Assembly (NCBI GenBank): GCA_945869465.1
Contig: CAMBPB010000006.1
Span: 19,896 to 83,895 of the forward strand
Source of the DNA: Prosthecobacter debontii
GTDB taxonomy: Bacteria > Verrucomicrobiota > Verrucomicrobiia > Verrucomicrobiales > Akkermansiaceae
DNA: 64,000 nucleotides
Direction of reading: 5' to 3'
A model generated the notes under the pieces. That model saw only the letters and a program-made list of their open reading frames with translations. It was not told the origin of the DNA and searched no databases. A program made the position numbers and the translations under genes. Positions 25,901 through 34,240 of this stretch are shown here, one piece after another. Positions within the stretch are counted from its first letter, which is position 1. Each line of letters begins with the position of its first letter.

Positions 25901-28900
25901 TCAAACACCGCCTTGCCAGTCAAACGCCCCGCCTCATCGGCGATCAAGCCATAGGCGTTGCGGCCCTCGCTCCGCATCTTGACGATTCGCAGCCCCTCGC
26001 CCTCAAAGCGGCTCAACACCGCCGGTTCACGCAGTAACAGGAATCGGTCCCCTTCTTCCGCCCGCAACGTCACCTCCACGGAACCGTAAAGCCGCCCGTC
26101 GCGAATCTGCCAGTCGTGGATCATCGATTCCGCGGGTTTCATGCCCGGGATTTCCGCGGCTTGCGCGTTCCATGGCATCAGCAAACCCAGCGCCACGGCA
26201 GCGACCACGGCTTCCACGGGTCCCGGTTTCCGCAGCCCGTCAATGGTTTGATAGATCCGGGGAGCCAGCCAGACCAAGCCCACCAGCGCGACGATTCCGC
26301 AGAACAACGGCGCGCCGCCGCGAACCGATAGAAACGAGGCAACCACCAGGGCAAGTCCGCAGCCGAGCCACCACCGGTCCCGCCGAAGCAAGCCGCGCAG
26401 CGCCACCACGGTCCCCAGCAGGAAGCCCAACCAGACGCCCCAGCCGGTGCGGGCCAGCCACACCGGAACATTGCCGATTTCCACTGCCACCTCGCCATCC
26501 GCCGCCACCACGGGCGCGGCGTATTCCAACACCGCCGAACTCCCGCGAGCGGTCGCTCCGGCCGACACGCCGAGTCCCGCCGCCAGCACGACAAACAGCA
26601 GCCCGAGCGCCAGCACTAGGATTTTTCTAACACCAAATGGGTTTCCCCTGCCCAGCGTGATCGCCGCGAGCCCGGCTAACAACAGCATCGCGGCGCCACC
26701 GCGGCGTTTCGCGAGCCACTCCCAGCCGCTCTCCGCGAGCACCGGTTTCACGAGATCGGCCGTGCCGCCGCGCGGGACGAGCTGGCGGCCCTCGTCGCCG
26801 GTGATCATCCACTCGCCGATCACCACCGGCGCGTCGAGTCGGGGCGCTACCAACCGGAGGTGCATGGCCTTGTCAGCACGGGCGCCATAGAGCAGGGAAA
26901 CCTCCACCGCCTGATTCGGATCCGCCTGCGAGGGCAGCGGCACCAATGTTTCCCCACCGTCGGCACGGGCGTTCACCGCCTCGCCATTGACCTTCGCCTC
27001 CCACAACACAGCTCCCTTTGGAAACACCATGCGCAAGGCGCTGCGACCGCGGGTCTTCACGAAAATCCGGGCGTCCGTCACCCACTGGCCGTCGCGCGAG
27101 ACGCGGCTGGTGAGCTTTTGAAAATCCACCACCTGACCGACGGTTTCGCCGGGTTCGAACCATTCGATTTCCATGCCGATCTTGAAGTCCCGCGCCGTGT
27201 ATTGCCACGCGCCCAAGGTGGGAGCGCTGCTCAGCAGGCGGAACTCGGCGGGTAGCTCGGTGGAATCGATCGCTAACAAAGCACCCTCGCTAACAGACTT
27301 GTGGTTCACCTGCAGCGGGCTCACCACCTGCACAAATCCCCTCTCGCCCTGGACCCCGAGCGGGCTCACCTCGCCGGGTGATAGCTTGCCGCCGTGCGAA
27401 CTCATCGGCTGTTCGAATGTTAGGAGAAGCGTGCCAGTGCCGAGCACCGGCCGCGACAGCGGCACGATCACCGTGTTGCCATCACGCCGCCAGTCGCGGC
27501 CCACGCTCTGGCCGGTGACGTCGATGTTGCCGATCGCCTCGGGCACCGAGATCTTCCATTCGGTCGCGGGCGATCCGACCACGAAGAAGTTGATCAGGAC
27601 GCTGCCATAGACCGCTCCCGCCTTGAGCGAATAGAGGTGAAACACGTCCGCCTGGATGTCCTGGCCGAGCGCTTCCACGGCGAGTCCCACCGTCCACGCG
27701 TCCTCGCGCAAACGGAACGCCTGCTGCAAACCCGGGGTTTTCTTCGGGAAAAACGTGATCGGCACTTCGGCGACGCCGGAGGTCTTGACGGCGGTTAGAC
27801 GATAACCGGCAGCCGCCACCGCGCCGATGTATCCGCGGCGCGATTTAACGCCCGGGAAGCCGAGCGGCTGAAGCGCCCACGGCCCGGCCTTGGCCGCTTG
27901 GTTTTTCTCAAGGCGCACGCTGACGAGTTGGCGGTTGATCACGGGTTGTTTGAAGAGGATCTTGAGCTTGCGTTTCCCGTCCTTGATGTCGCCCGCCACC
28001 GCGTAGTCCGCGACTTCGGCACCGGTCACGGCCGCCACCGCGTGGTCGGCGGGGATTTCCAGCTCCCACTCGCGCAACGGCGCTTCGCGGATGTCCAGTT
28101 CCAAGTCCGTGGCAATCCGGCGGTCGGTCTCGGCCAGTTCGTAAATCGTCACTTCCGTTAGGCCGACCTCCGGCAGCACTTGGTTGGAGTTGACCGCGTA
28201 GCCGTATTCTGCCGAGGGAAACCGATAGACAAACACCTGCCGCAGCTTTTCATCCACGCCGCCGGGGAATTGGCCGGGCGCGAGCTGGATCAGACCCTTT
28301 GCATCCGCCACTTCGATTCTCACCGCGCCGTCATTGGCCACCCGCAGCCAGCCGCTGTGACGCAGCGCGCCGATTGGCGCCATGCGCAGCGACTCCGCCT
28401 TTACGGGGAATCCACCCAGCGCCACCTGCGCTTCGATGACCACCCGGGCCGCGCCTTCGAGGGGCCGGCTCAACTTCACTTCCAGCCGCCGCTTGCCGTT
28501 TGTTTCCCTAACCGCCCAACCGAGCACCGGCTCGCCGGCCACCGACAGCACCTCGCCCGGGCCATCGAGTGTTAGTATCAGGTCGGCGAGTTTGCCTTGC
28601 AACACCCGCAGGTCCACCACCGTCATCTGCCGCAGCAGGCCGCTGCCAACTCTAACATCCGTGGTTTCCGTGCTGGAGAAAAACAGCGCGCCATCGGCCA
28701 CCTTGTCGGCCGTGTGCCAGCCCATCGAGGTCAGCCCGCTTGCCGGGAGGAACCCGCGCCAGAGTTTGTCGGCAAACTCCGGCACCACCGGCAGGGACTT
28801 GTCAAACGCCACGCCGCCGGCCAGACCGTCGATGGTCACCGGCACTACCACGCCGGCGGGCAGGCTGAAGGCCAGCGTCCGCCAATCATCCTTACGGGTC

Positions 28901-29886
28901 ACCGGCACCTCGAAAGCCAGCTCGATGGGAAACTCGCCTTCGCGTTCGGCGACCAGATCGTAGATCCAGGCAGCGTCCTTTTTCCGCAGGACCACGTGCC
29001 AGCCATCGCCGGATACCCCTTCGGTAAGCGCCGCGCCGCCGGCTAACAACTCAACGGCGGAACCATCGCCCAGGGAGCGCGCGGTGCCCGTGAGACGGAA
29101 GGAAACACTGCCACCATTGTCCGACACCTTGCCTGCTAGAGAGGTGTCCATGACCTCCAGCCCGCGGGCGTCGGTGCCGGCGGGTGAGACAGTCATTTTC
29201 ACCATGGCGGCCGCGGTCCCCACGAATTTGGCGCCCGCCGAAACATTCTCAAATCCCTCGAACTTGGCGTTCCGCGCGCCTTCCACCGGCACCAGTCCAT
29301 CCGCCTGGGTCATTTTCAAGTCCACGCCGCGATCGATCGCCATGGTCACTACCAACGAAAACCCGGTGGCATTTCCCGGCCCCACCAGTAACAATCCGGC
29401 ATTTTCCTTTTCAACCTTCTGGCGGGTTTTCACCAGCACTTGAAACACGGCGGAAATCTTGGGTTCCACCTCGACCGGGCGGACATCGAGAAACCGTTCG
29501 CCGTTTTCCGCAACCCGCACCGACCAATCGCGCAGCCCGGTGCCGGTGACTTCCGTCACCTCGCCCGGTCCGTTGAGAGCCAGCGTGAGGATTTCGGCTT
29601 TGCCTTGAAGCACGCGGAAGGTGATTTTCTGTTCGCTGGTGATGGTCTCCAGCCCGACGCGGGCAATCACTTCCGCCGATGCCGAGAAAAACACCGGGGC
29701 CTCCTTCGGTGCCTTGGACCACGGGATGAGCACGACGCGTTCATCGGGTTCCTGGGCGTGGAGGAAGGGGGCGAGGAGCATGGCGATAAGGAGAGTGGAC
29801 ATTCCATTCCACAGCCTTTCCTGCCTTTGCTCGGGACAGGAATGTCCCGGCTCCTCATGGTCGTTCCGTTCGCTTGTGGTTTTCAT
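22954..29886 (-). CDS. Giant membrane-anchored beta-rich protein of the sigma/vWA run, function unknown
   Basis: 2310 residues from ATG 29886 (2327 in the ORF track). A hydrophobic export segment (MSTLLIAMLLAPFLHAQ) lies about 28 residues in, after an insertion of a palindromic repeat. About 1000 residues of beta-rich sequence follow, with an internal duplication around VLQGKAEILTLALNGPGEV and VLQGKLADLILTLDGPGEV. Next come five or so membrane helices near residues 1060-1240, a second beta-rich half of about 950 residues, a short helical/TPR-like stretch (QANAWLKAGDQEKAGLALGN) and a final helix (GFAWLAILLCLLVGAMGAM). No enzyme motif seen. Last gene of the run, so it is probably expressed with the vWA protein. 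Confidence 0.85.
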   Translation of the reverse strand: MKTTSERNDHEEPGHSCPEQRQERLWNGMSTLLIAMLLAPFLHAQEPDERVVLIPWSKAPKEAPVFFSASAEVIARVGLETITSEQKITFRVLQGKAEILTLALNGPGEVTEVTGTGLRDWSVRVAENGERFLDVRPVEVEPKISAVFQVLVKTRQKVEKENAGLLLVGPGNATGFSLVVTMAIDRGVDLKMTQADGLVPVEGARNAKFEGFENVSAGAKFVGTAAAMVKMTVSPAGTDARGLEVMDTSLAGKVSDNGGSVSFRLTGTARSLGDGSAVELLAGGAALTEGVSGDGWHVVLRKKDAAWIYDLVAEREGEFPIELAFEVPVTRKDDWRTLAFSLPAGVVVPVTIDGLAGGVAFDKSLPVVPEFADKLWRGFLPASGLTSMGWHTADKVADGALFFSSTETTDVRVGSGLLRQMTVVDLRVLQGKLADLILTLDGPGEVLSVAGEPVLGWAVRETNGKRRLEVKLSRPLEGAARVVIEAQVALGGFPVKAESLRMAPIGALRHSGWLRVANDGAVRIEVADAKGLIQLAPGQFPGGVDEKLRQVFVYRFPSAEYGYAVNSNQVLPEVGLTEVTIYELAETDRRIATDLELDIREAPLREWELEIPADHAVAAVTGAEVADYAVAGDIKDGKRKLKILFKQPVINRQLVSVRLEKNQAAKAGPWALQPLGFPGVKSRRGYIGAVAAAGYRLTAVKTSGVAEVPITFFPKKTPGLQQAFRLREDAWTVGLAVEALGQDIQADVFHLYSLKAGAVYGSVLINFFVVGSPATEWKISVPEAIGNIDVTGQSVGRDWRRDGNTVIVPLSRPVLGTGTLLLTFEQPMSSHGGKLSPGEVSPLGVQGERGFVQVVSPLQVNHKSVSEGALLAIDSTELPAEFRLLSSAPTLGAWQYTARDFKIGMEIEWFEPGETVGQVVDFQKLTSRVSRDGQWVTDARIFVKTRGRSALRMVFPKGAVLWEAKVNGEAVNARADGGETLVPLPSQADPNQAVEVSLLYGARADKAMHLRLVAPRLDAPVVIGEWMITGDEGRQLVPRGGTADLVKPVLAESGWEWLAKRRGGAAMLLLAGLAAITLGRGNPFGVRKILVLALGLLFVVLAAGLGVSAGATARGSSAVLEYAAPVVAADGEVAVEIGNVPVWLARTGWGVWLGFLLGTVVALRGLLRRDRWWLGCGLALVVASFLSVRGGAPLFCGIVALVGLVWLAPRIYQTIDGLRKPGPVEAVVAAVALGLLMPWNAQAAEIPGMKPAESMIHDWQIRDGRLYGSVEVTLRAEEGDRFLLLREPAVLSRFEGEGLRIVKMRSEGRNAYGLIADEAGRLTGKAVFEMPLTDPLQGWEVPGAPAAMRRVTLRWDQGGWEFFCPGAAKIQPLADLKPDHSGAMLVLGPVDPVIIRARPKQRDADTEESKFFAEVSNLFLPGPGVVNGRHAVNIRPAQGRVTSLTMKIPAGFTVSDVLDGPVGAWRFDPAKLELRVSVEPAQNQGFSFTIETQRGAGSLPLELELEPVRVEGSAGEVGLLGIAFGEEVQPEAVAVEGLSRVNPEDFNNRLLPHTKDGQPLALLQHAFRYGASAVKAKLKVTEVAPELRAESWQLVSLGEDRLVVATDLVVTITRSGVFRLALDVPEDLEIESATGEGLSHWTEGKIDGKRVVTFHLSGKTMGRREFSLTLTGQPTGAQEKWMVPRLSLRDASRETGVLTVVPERGLQVRAVERKYVLQLDPHELADGPKESARAAARPGALPYRLLQSDWALGLSISRLEPWVTARVFHDATIREGQLLSRVHIGYRIENAAVKSQRVRIAGLDPTAAATVRATGSAVSDLIPVEGEPGLYEIRFQRGLAGETDVELEYQRPGKDGGEESVEPVVLENVRPISYFAAVRAGGRLELEAGALPRGWQRTDWAVVQSTLGRAAGKVAPTMAFRVADPEGPLPVILKRHKLADLRKLRVSEGSLTTLLAPGGDALTAVRMKMRVVGKGTLRLTLPDKAELFNVFVNDEGATLVREGGAWLFHVFPSPEVGQPTVVRFVYSAAMVRGKRLEGPVLDVPLENLTWQVLVPEGWRLADHGGDFDLKQQQSVGSFRLEDYQSFVTGQRASGARSAVALLDQANAWLKAGDQEKAGLALGNATRNGQLDAASGEDARVQLRQLKTQQAVLGLNTRRQRVGLDNRLAAPPQAENAQLDRAAEVNPVLRGAYNYDPKQFDRFLEGNSADENSALKEIANRIVTQQLAAEPAPAALEVTMPERGTVLSFGRSVQVDGEHPMAIELQLKRTNSGFAWLAILLCLLVGAMGAMKRVRKSTAAPDVLSKTNTAA
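29795..29849. repeat. Palindromic repeat, copy 1 (inside giant gene leader)
   Basis: 55-bp imperfect inverted repeat with left arm gtggacattccattcc and right arm ggacaggaatgtcccg. It has the same length and arm spacing as the copy at 30459-30513. On the minus strand it is translated as GHSCPEQRQERLWNGMST, directly before the hydrophobic signal core. The in-frame ATG of MSTLLIA lies in the left arm. Confidence 0.75.
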
Positions 29887-29974
29887 TTGATTGGTTCTAA
29901 CAATATTATTGCGGCACGTGCGTAAACGCCGTGTCAATTCGCTGGCGCTCCCTCCACTCCCCTCCCCTTTTGTA

Positions 29975-30556
29975 TTATTCTTTCTTCGGCTTCCCGTCTG
30001 CTTGCGGGGTTGCCTGCTCCGCCTGCTCTTTCGTTAGAACCGAGAGTCGGGTGATCGGACGTTCCGGAAATTTGGAACCTGCCTGGGTGACGTAGTCGTG
30101 GTTCCATTGCAAACGAACCAGATCGCCGGGCTTGAGGGCGAGGATGGCATCCCGAATGGCGGCGGGCACCTTTGGGTTCTTCAGGTTGTCCTCGATGAGC
30201 ACGAGAAAGCGCGCCTGTTTCGGATCGCCGTATTCTCCGGGTTTTTCGTAACTCAGGTATCTGACGATGTCGAAAGTGGCGAGTTTGCCGGATTCCCCGC
30301 AGCGGTCCGGGCAGAGGGAGGTCCTGCCCATGCACTGATGATCCTTCAAACCCGTGAAGCGGGCGACGGTTTCGTGTGCGGATAACAACTCGCGCTGTTT
30401 TTCCGGGGCGGGTTCCTGGGCAAACGTGATGCCGGAGAGCATAAGGGCGATAAGGAGCGTGGACATTCCTGTCCACCGTCTTCCCTGCCGGTGCTCGGGA
30501 CAGGAATGCCCACTCTTCTTAGGCTTCGCAACGATTCGGTGGGATGCGGTTTTCAT
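29975..30556 (-). CDS. Small secreted protein between vWA and giant genes
   Basis: 193 residues from ATG 30556, chosen because its context (atcaaaATGaaaacc) matches the start of the downstream giant gene. A hydrophobic export segment (MSTLLIALMLSGITFAQ) follows a repeat-derived stretch (GHSCPEHRQGRRW). The mature part has a Cys cluster (DHQCMGRTSLCPDRCGESG) and a likely beta-barrel (LKPGDLVRLQWNHDYVTQAG). No family recognised. The cysteines could bind metal or form disulfides in the periplasm. It lies 46 bp after the vWA gene. Confidence 0.75.
   Translation of the reverse strand: MKTASHRIVAKPKKSGHSCPEHRQGRRWTGMSTLLIALMLSGITFAQEPAPEKQRELLSAHETVARFTGLKDHQCMGRTSLCPDRCGESGKLATFDIVRYLSYEKPGEYGDPKQARFLVLIEDNLKNPKVPAAIRDAILALKPGDLVRLQWNHDYVTQAGSKFPERPITRLSVLTKEQAEQATPQADGKPKKE
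30459..30513. repeat. Palindromic repeat, copy 2 (inside small secreted gene leader)
   Basis: 55-bp inverted repeat with arms gtggacattcctgtcc and ggacaggaatgcccac (15 of 16 positions pair) around a 23-nt loop. It is homologous to the copy at 29795-29849. It is read through as coding sequence, and the ATG of the MSTLLIA signal core sits in its left arm at 30464-30466. Confidence 0.8.
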
Positions 30557-30570
30557 TTTGATAGGGGGAG

Positions 30571-30598
30571 ATGGCGGCGGGCAGGATGCCCGCGCCAC
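30571..30598. repeat. Short GC-rich palindromic intergenic repeat (GQDARAT type)
   Basis: The sequence ggcgggcaggatgcccgcgcc forms a hairpin of GGCGGGCA and TGCCCGCGCC around gga. The plus-strand translation GGGQDARAT is one I recognise as recurring in short predicted proteins of Verrucomicrobia and Planctomycetes, which suggests an interspersed element. It occupies nearly all of the spacer between the vWA gene and the small secreted gene. Confidence 0.6.
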
Positions 30599-30602
30599 CT
30601 GG

Positions 30603-33600
30603 TTAGAGCGATTCGATCATGTGTAGCACTTCGGCCACGCGGCCGTTGTGGCCGTAGAACTGTTTGACGTTGGCGCGGGGCGCGGCGAGTTGTTTGAAGT
30701 CGATGGCTTCGGCGAGCGGGCCGCCGCGGAGTTTTTCGGCGGCGAGCATCGCGAGCACGGCCAGTTGCATGGGAGGCGTGGCGCGATCGAAGGCCGGGGC
30801 ATTGGCGTCGTGAGGAATCGTCCAGGTGCGCTCGACCATTTCACCGCGGGTGGTGTCGTGGAAACGCACGCTCACTTCGCCGAGTTCGCCGTTGCCTCCG
30901 GGGAGCGGCTCGACTTGATAGACGGCGACACCGGCCTCCTCGGCGGCGAGCTCGGCGGCGTCCACCGCGTCGTTGCGGAAGTCCTCGGTTTTCAGACGGT
31001 CCTTTTCGAAACCGATCAGTTTGTAGCGTCCCACGCGCTCCGGATTGAACCGTACCTGCACCTTGACGTTCTCCGCGGCGGGCCGGAAGGCACCGGCGAG
31101 CTGCTTGGCGAAGTTTGCATCGGCACCCTTGCCGACCACGTAATAGCGGCCGTTGCCGTTGCGGGCGAGCTCGCCTAGCAGTTCATCGTTGAGTCCGTCC
31201 GCGGCGATGCCTGCGATGTCGAAGGCGATGCCTTTCTGGCGCAGGGCTTTGACTTTTTCCGCGAGGCGCGCGGGATCGGCGTTGCCGAGGTTGGCCGCGC
31301 CGTCGGTGAACAGCACGATGCGGTTCTGCGCGCCTACCAGTTTACGGCGATCCGCCAGTTGTTCGCCGAGCTTGATGGCTTCCTCCAGATTGGTGCCGCC
31401 TTCGCTGGCGGATTGGTTGACGAGTTCGGCAAGTTTTCCGGCTTTTTCGCTCGTCCAGCCATCGGCCAGCAGGCGCGGCGTTCTGGAAAACCCGATCACC
31501 GTGACCAGGTCATTTTTGGTAAGCAAGCCGGCGAGTCCAGCCAGCGCCTTGTCCATCGCCGCGCGGCGGTCCTCGCGCACCATCGAGCCGGACTGATCGA
31601 CTAACAAGGTGAGCCGCAGCGGTTGCGAGGCGGCACGTCCGGCGGCCGCGGTCTTCAGCGCGACCCGCACCAGGTTGCGGCCGGGAATGACCGGATGGGC
31701 GGATTGTTCGATGGCATGGGCCACCGGTTCGCCGGCGGTCGGCGCGGGATCGCCGTAATCCACGGCATTGTAGAACTGCTCGACCTTGATGCCCGCCAGA
31801 TCCGGCCGCTCGCCCTTGGCCAGCGCGGCCTGTGCGATTTTGAACGAGGCGTCGCTGATGTTGAGGGAGAAGGTGGAATAGGGGTCTTCGGTGGCGACGA
31901 TTTCCTCCATCAACTCGGCGAGATTGGGCTTGGGCTTTTCCGGTTCGGGCGCGGCAGATGCACCCGACAGTTTCAGTTTCATCTGTTGGAGAAGCGCCTG
32001 GTCTTTCTCGAATTCTGTCTTGGCATCCACGAAATCCTGCGCGTCGAGTCCGCGTTTGATCGCCTCTTCGCGAGTCTCGTCCTTCATCGCCTGAACGGAC
32101 TTCAGCCGATTGCTGGCAAGATCGAGTTGGGCTTCCATCGTTGCTTTGAGATTTGCCGTCCCTTCGTCGAGTTGGCGCTTCATGGTCGCGATTTTTTCAT
32201 TCGCGGAGCGGACCGTCGAATGATCATTGCCAAGCCCCTTGATCGTGAGATTCTCTAGCTGACGCTTCGCCTCCAGATACTGGGGATAGAGGTTTTTGAC
32301 GATATTGTCTGGCAGAGCAAGACCGCTCGCATAGGTCATCAATTGATCGTTCTCATACTTTTTCATGCTGGCGATCTGGCTCTCCAACTGGGACTTGTCC
32401 TGCTCAAGCTGATGGAACGTCAGCAATGCGTTCCTGGCACCTTGGTCCTCGTCCACTCCGGAGCTGCCGAAAAACGAGTCGGTTCCCTTGTAGATGATGC
32501 CTTTGGTGCGGACAATGGTCGCGAGGACCTTGCGGCGCTCCTCGACTTTGTCTTCCTGATCTTTGATGGCTTTGAGAACTTCCTCCAAACTAGCGGCAGG
32601 TTCTTCCCTCTTATCGACGATCCTTCCTCTGATCGGAGAAAGGTTTTCGATCCGATCTTCTGCGGTCAATGCGGGGTTCGATTGAATGGCGTCGGATAAC
32701 TCCTTGGTTTTTGCTCCCGGTTCAAGGGCGGCAAGGGCGTCGTGTGTGGCGATTTCGGGTATAGCGGGTGTCGGCTTCTTGGTTTCGGCAACATCCCGAT
32801 TAAACAGGCGACCCAACACGGGAATGTCCCCCATCTGGGGAGCTTTCGCAGCGGATTCCTGTTCCTGTTTCGCTTCATCGGGCGAACTCATTTCATCGTC
32901 AACGTTGTTCGGAGCGGACAGAACGGTATCGATGTTCGCCTTGGCGACCGCTTGATCGCCGCTGCGAAGGCCGCTGGTTGCACCCGGAAGCGTGGTGGCG
33001 GGTTCGGGAACGGCCGCCGCGGCGAGTTGTGGCTGCCCGGCCGGTGCGGCAGGTGGTGGGGGTGGTGGTGGGGGTGGTGGTGGTGGGGGGGGTGGACTGG
33101 CGCGGGCGGACGATTTGTGCTGCTCGCTCCTAGCCGAAAGATGTTCCTCCTCGCCCTCGGCGGCGGAATCCCGTTGGTTGGCGGCAAGTCTCTTTTGTTC
33201 TTGGGCGAGCTTGTGCATCGGGGGCACGATGCGAGGCCGGGCTTGGCGGCTTTCGGAGACTCCCCCCCAGCCGGAACCGAAACCGTCACCACTCCCAACA
33301 TCCATGGAGGGAGTCACAACATCGACATCCGGGATGGGCACCGCCGTGGGCGATGCGGTATTGGCGGCAATTGCTTTTGCCATGGGTGAAACCGGGGCAT
33401 CCGACTTATCGGCTGGGGGTGCGGGAGAACCCGCCGGAGCCGCAGCCAAGGCGGGACGGCTGGCGGCAGGTGCCGATGGTTTTCTATCCGAAACCGACGA
33501 TCTGCCGTTGACGTCATTTTTCGCGAGTTGGTCCGTCGCATCCGCCCGGGAGGTCCGACCGGCGGGTCCATTGCCAGGTTGCTCAAGGTTGGGAACATTC

Positions 33601-34136
33601 ATCGGCTTGGGAGTGCCCTCGATGAGTTCGGGAGGAAGGTTGGTGGCGAGGGGCACACCGCGAGCGGTGCCTTCTATAGATCTGTCATCTCCACTTTCCG
33701 CCATGTAGGATATAGTCTTTTCAGGCTCGCGAATGGTTTGTGGTCTAATCCAAATCGGGTTGACCATCTGTAGAACAACCACGGCCAGAACGACACAAGC
33801 CGCGATGGCCAACAACGCTCTGCGACCGCTGCGTCGTATGCGAAGTTCCTTTTGCGGATCGAGGCGGATGGTTTTCTCCGCCCCGAAGATCTCATCGAGT
33901 GCCTGGCGTTTTTCCGGCGGGAGTTTCCATCCCTCGTCGGGTTGGGTGGCTTCGGCTTCGGTGAGCAGGCCGTGGAGGGCGCGCATGCGGCGGCGGAAGA
34001 CGAGCAACTCGGGACGCTCTTCGCAGAGGCGCTCCAATTCCGCCGCTTCAAAGGCGGAGGCCTCGCCAAGCACCCAAGCCACGATCCGGGCTTCAACCGG
34101 TTCGTCGCCAACGGCAGTAAATGGAGAGTCGTTCAT
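30603..34136 (-). CDS. Anti-sigma-like membrane protein fused to YfbK-type vWA domain
   Basis: 1177 residues. Residues 1-100 are cytoplasmic and resemble anti-sigma N-termini (ARIVAWVLGEASAFEAAELERLCEERPEL); a membrane helix follows at about 105-125 (LLAIAACVVLAVVVLQMV). Next is a long Ala/Pro-rich linker with a run of about 14 prolines near 350, then a coiled-coil region (about 510-725). The C-terminal third is YfbK-like: the vWF_A N-terminal piece (DPYSTFSLNISDASFKIA), a vWA domain with complete MIDAS (DQSGSM, EGGTNLEEA, FTDGAANLG) and a DUF3520-type end. The linker holds MGDIPVLGRLFN, reminiscent of secretins. It probably restrains the sigma factor encoded just upstream and binds a partner outside. 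Confidence 0.88.
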   Translation of the reverse strand: MNDSPFTAVGDEPVEARIVAWVLGEASAFEAAELERLCEERPELLVFRRRMRALHGLLTEAEATQPDEGWKLPPEKRQALDEIFGAEKTIRLDPQKELRIRRSGRRALLAIAACVVLAVVVLQMVNPIWIRPQTIREPEKTISYMAESGDDRSIEGTARGVPLATNLPPELIEGTPKPMNVPNLEQPGNGPAGRTSRADATDQLAKNDVNGRSSVSDRKPSAPAASRPALAAAPAGSPAPPADKSDAPVSPMAKAIAANTASPTAVPIPDVDVVTPSMDVGSGDGFGSGWGGVSESRQARPRIVPPMHKLAQEQKRLAANQRDSAAEGEEEHLSARSEQHKSSARASPPPPPPPPPPPPPPPAAPAGQPQLAAAAVPEPATTLPGATSGLRSGDQAVAKANIDTVLSAPNNVDDEMSSPDEAKQEQESAAKAPQMGDIPVLGRLFNRDVAETKKPTPAIPEIATHDALAALEPGAKTKELSDAIQSNPALTAEDRIENLSPIRGRIVDKREEPAASLEEVLKAIKDQEDKVEERRKVLATIVRTKGIIYKGTDSFFGSSGVDEDQGARNALLTFHQLEQDKSQLESQIASMKKYENDQLMTYASGLALPDNIVKNLYPQYLEAKRQLENLTIKGLGNDHSTVRSANEKIATMKRQLDEGTANLKATMEAQLDLASNRLKSVQAMKDETREEAIKRGLDAQDFVDAKTEFEKDQALLQQMKLKLSGASAAPEPEKPKPNLAELMEEIVATEDPYSTFSLNISDASFKIAQAALAKGERPDLAGIKVEQFYNAVDYGDPAPTAGEPVAHAIEQSAHPVIPGRNLVRVALKTAAAGRAASQPLRLTLLVDQSGSMVREDRRAAMDKALAGLAGLLTKNDLVTVIGFSRTPRLLADGWTSEKAGKLAELVNQSASEGGTNLEEAIKLGEQLADRRKLVGAQNRIVLFTDGAANLGNADPARLAEKVKALRQKGIAFDIAGIAADGLNDELLGELARNGNGRYYVVGKGADANFAKQLAGAFRPAAENVKVQVRFNPERVGRYKLIGFEKDRLKTEDFRNDAVDAAELAAEEAGVAVYQVEPLPGGNGELGEVSVRFHDTTRGEMVERTWTIPHDANAPAFDRATPPMQLAVLAMLAAEKLRGGPLAEAIDFKQLAAPRANVKQFYGHNGRVAEVLHMIESL
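33052..33094. repeat. GGT/GGG low-complexity tract encoding polyproline
   Basis: 43-bp simple-sequence tract of ggt and ggg units on the plus strand, encoding a run of about 14 prolines in the linker of the vWA protein. Such tracts slip easily during replication and could vary the linker length in steps of one residue or cause frameshifts. Confidence 0.85.
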
Positions 34137-34240
34137 GAAGAGATAGTGGATTGTGGATGAAGGGTGCCGAGTGAGCAGTGAGCAGAGGAAGAGAGATTGC
34201 GCGGTTCAGGGTCTTTTCTGATCTTGAAGTCTTGTGTCTT

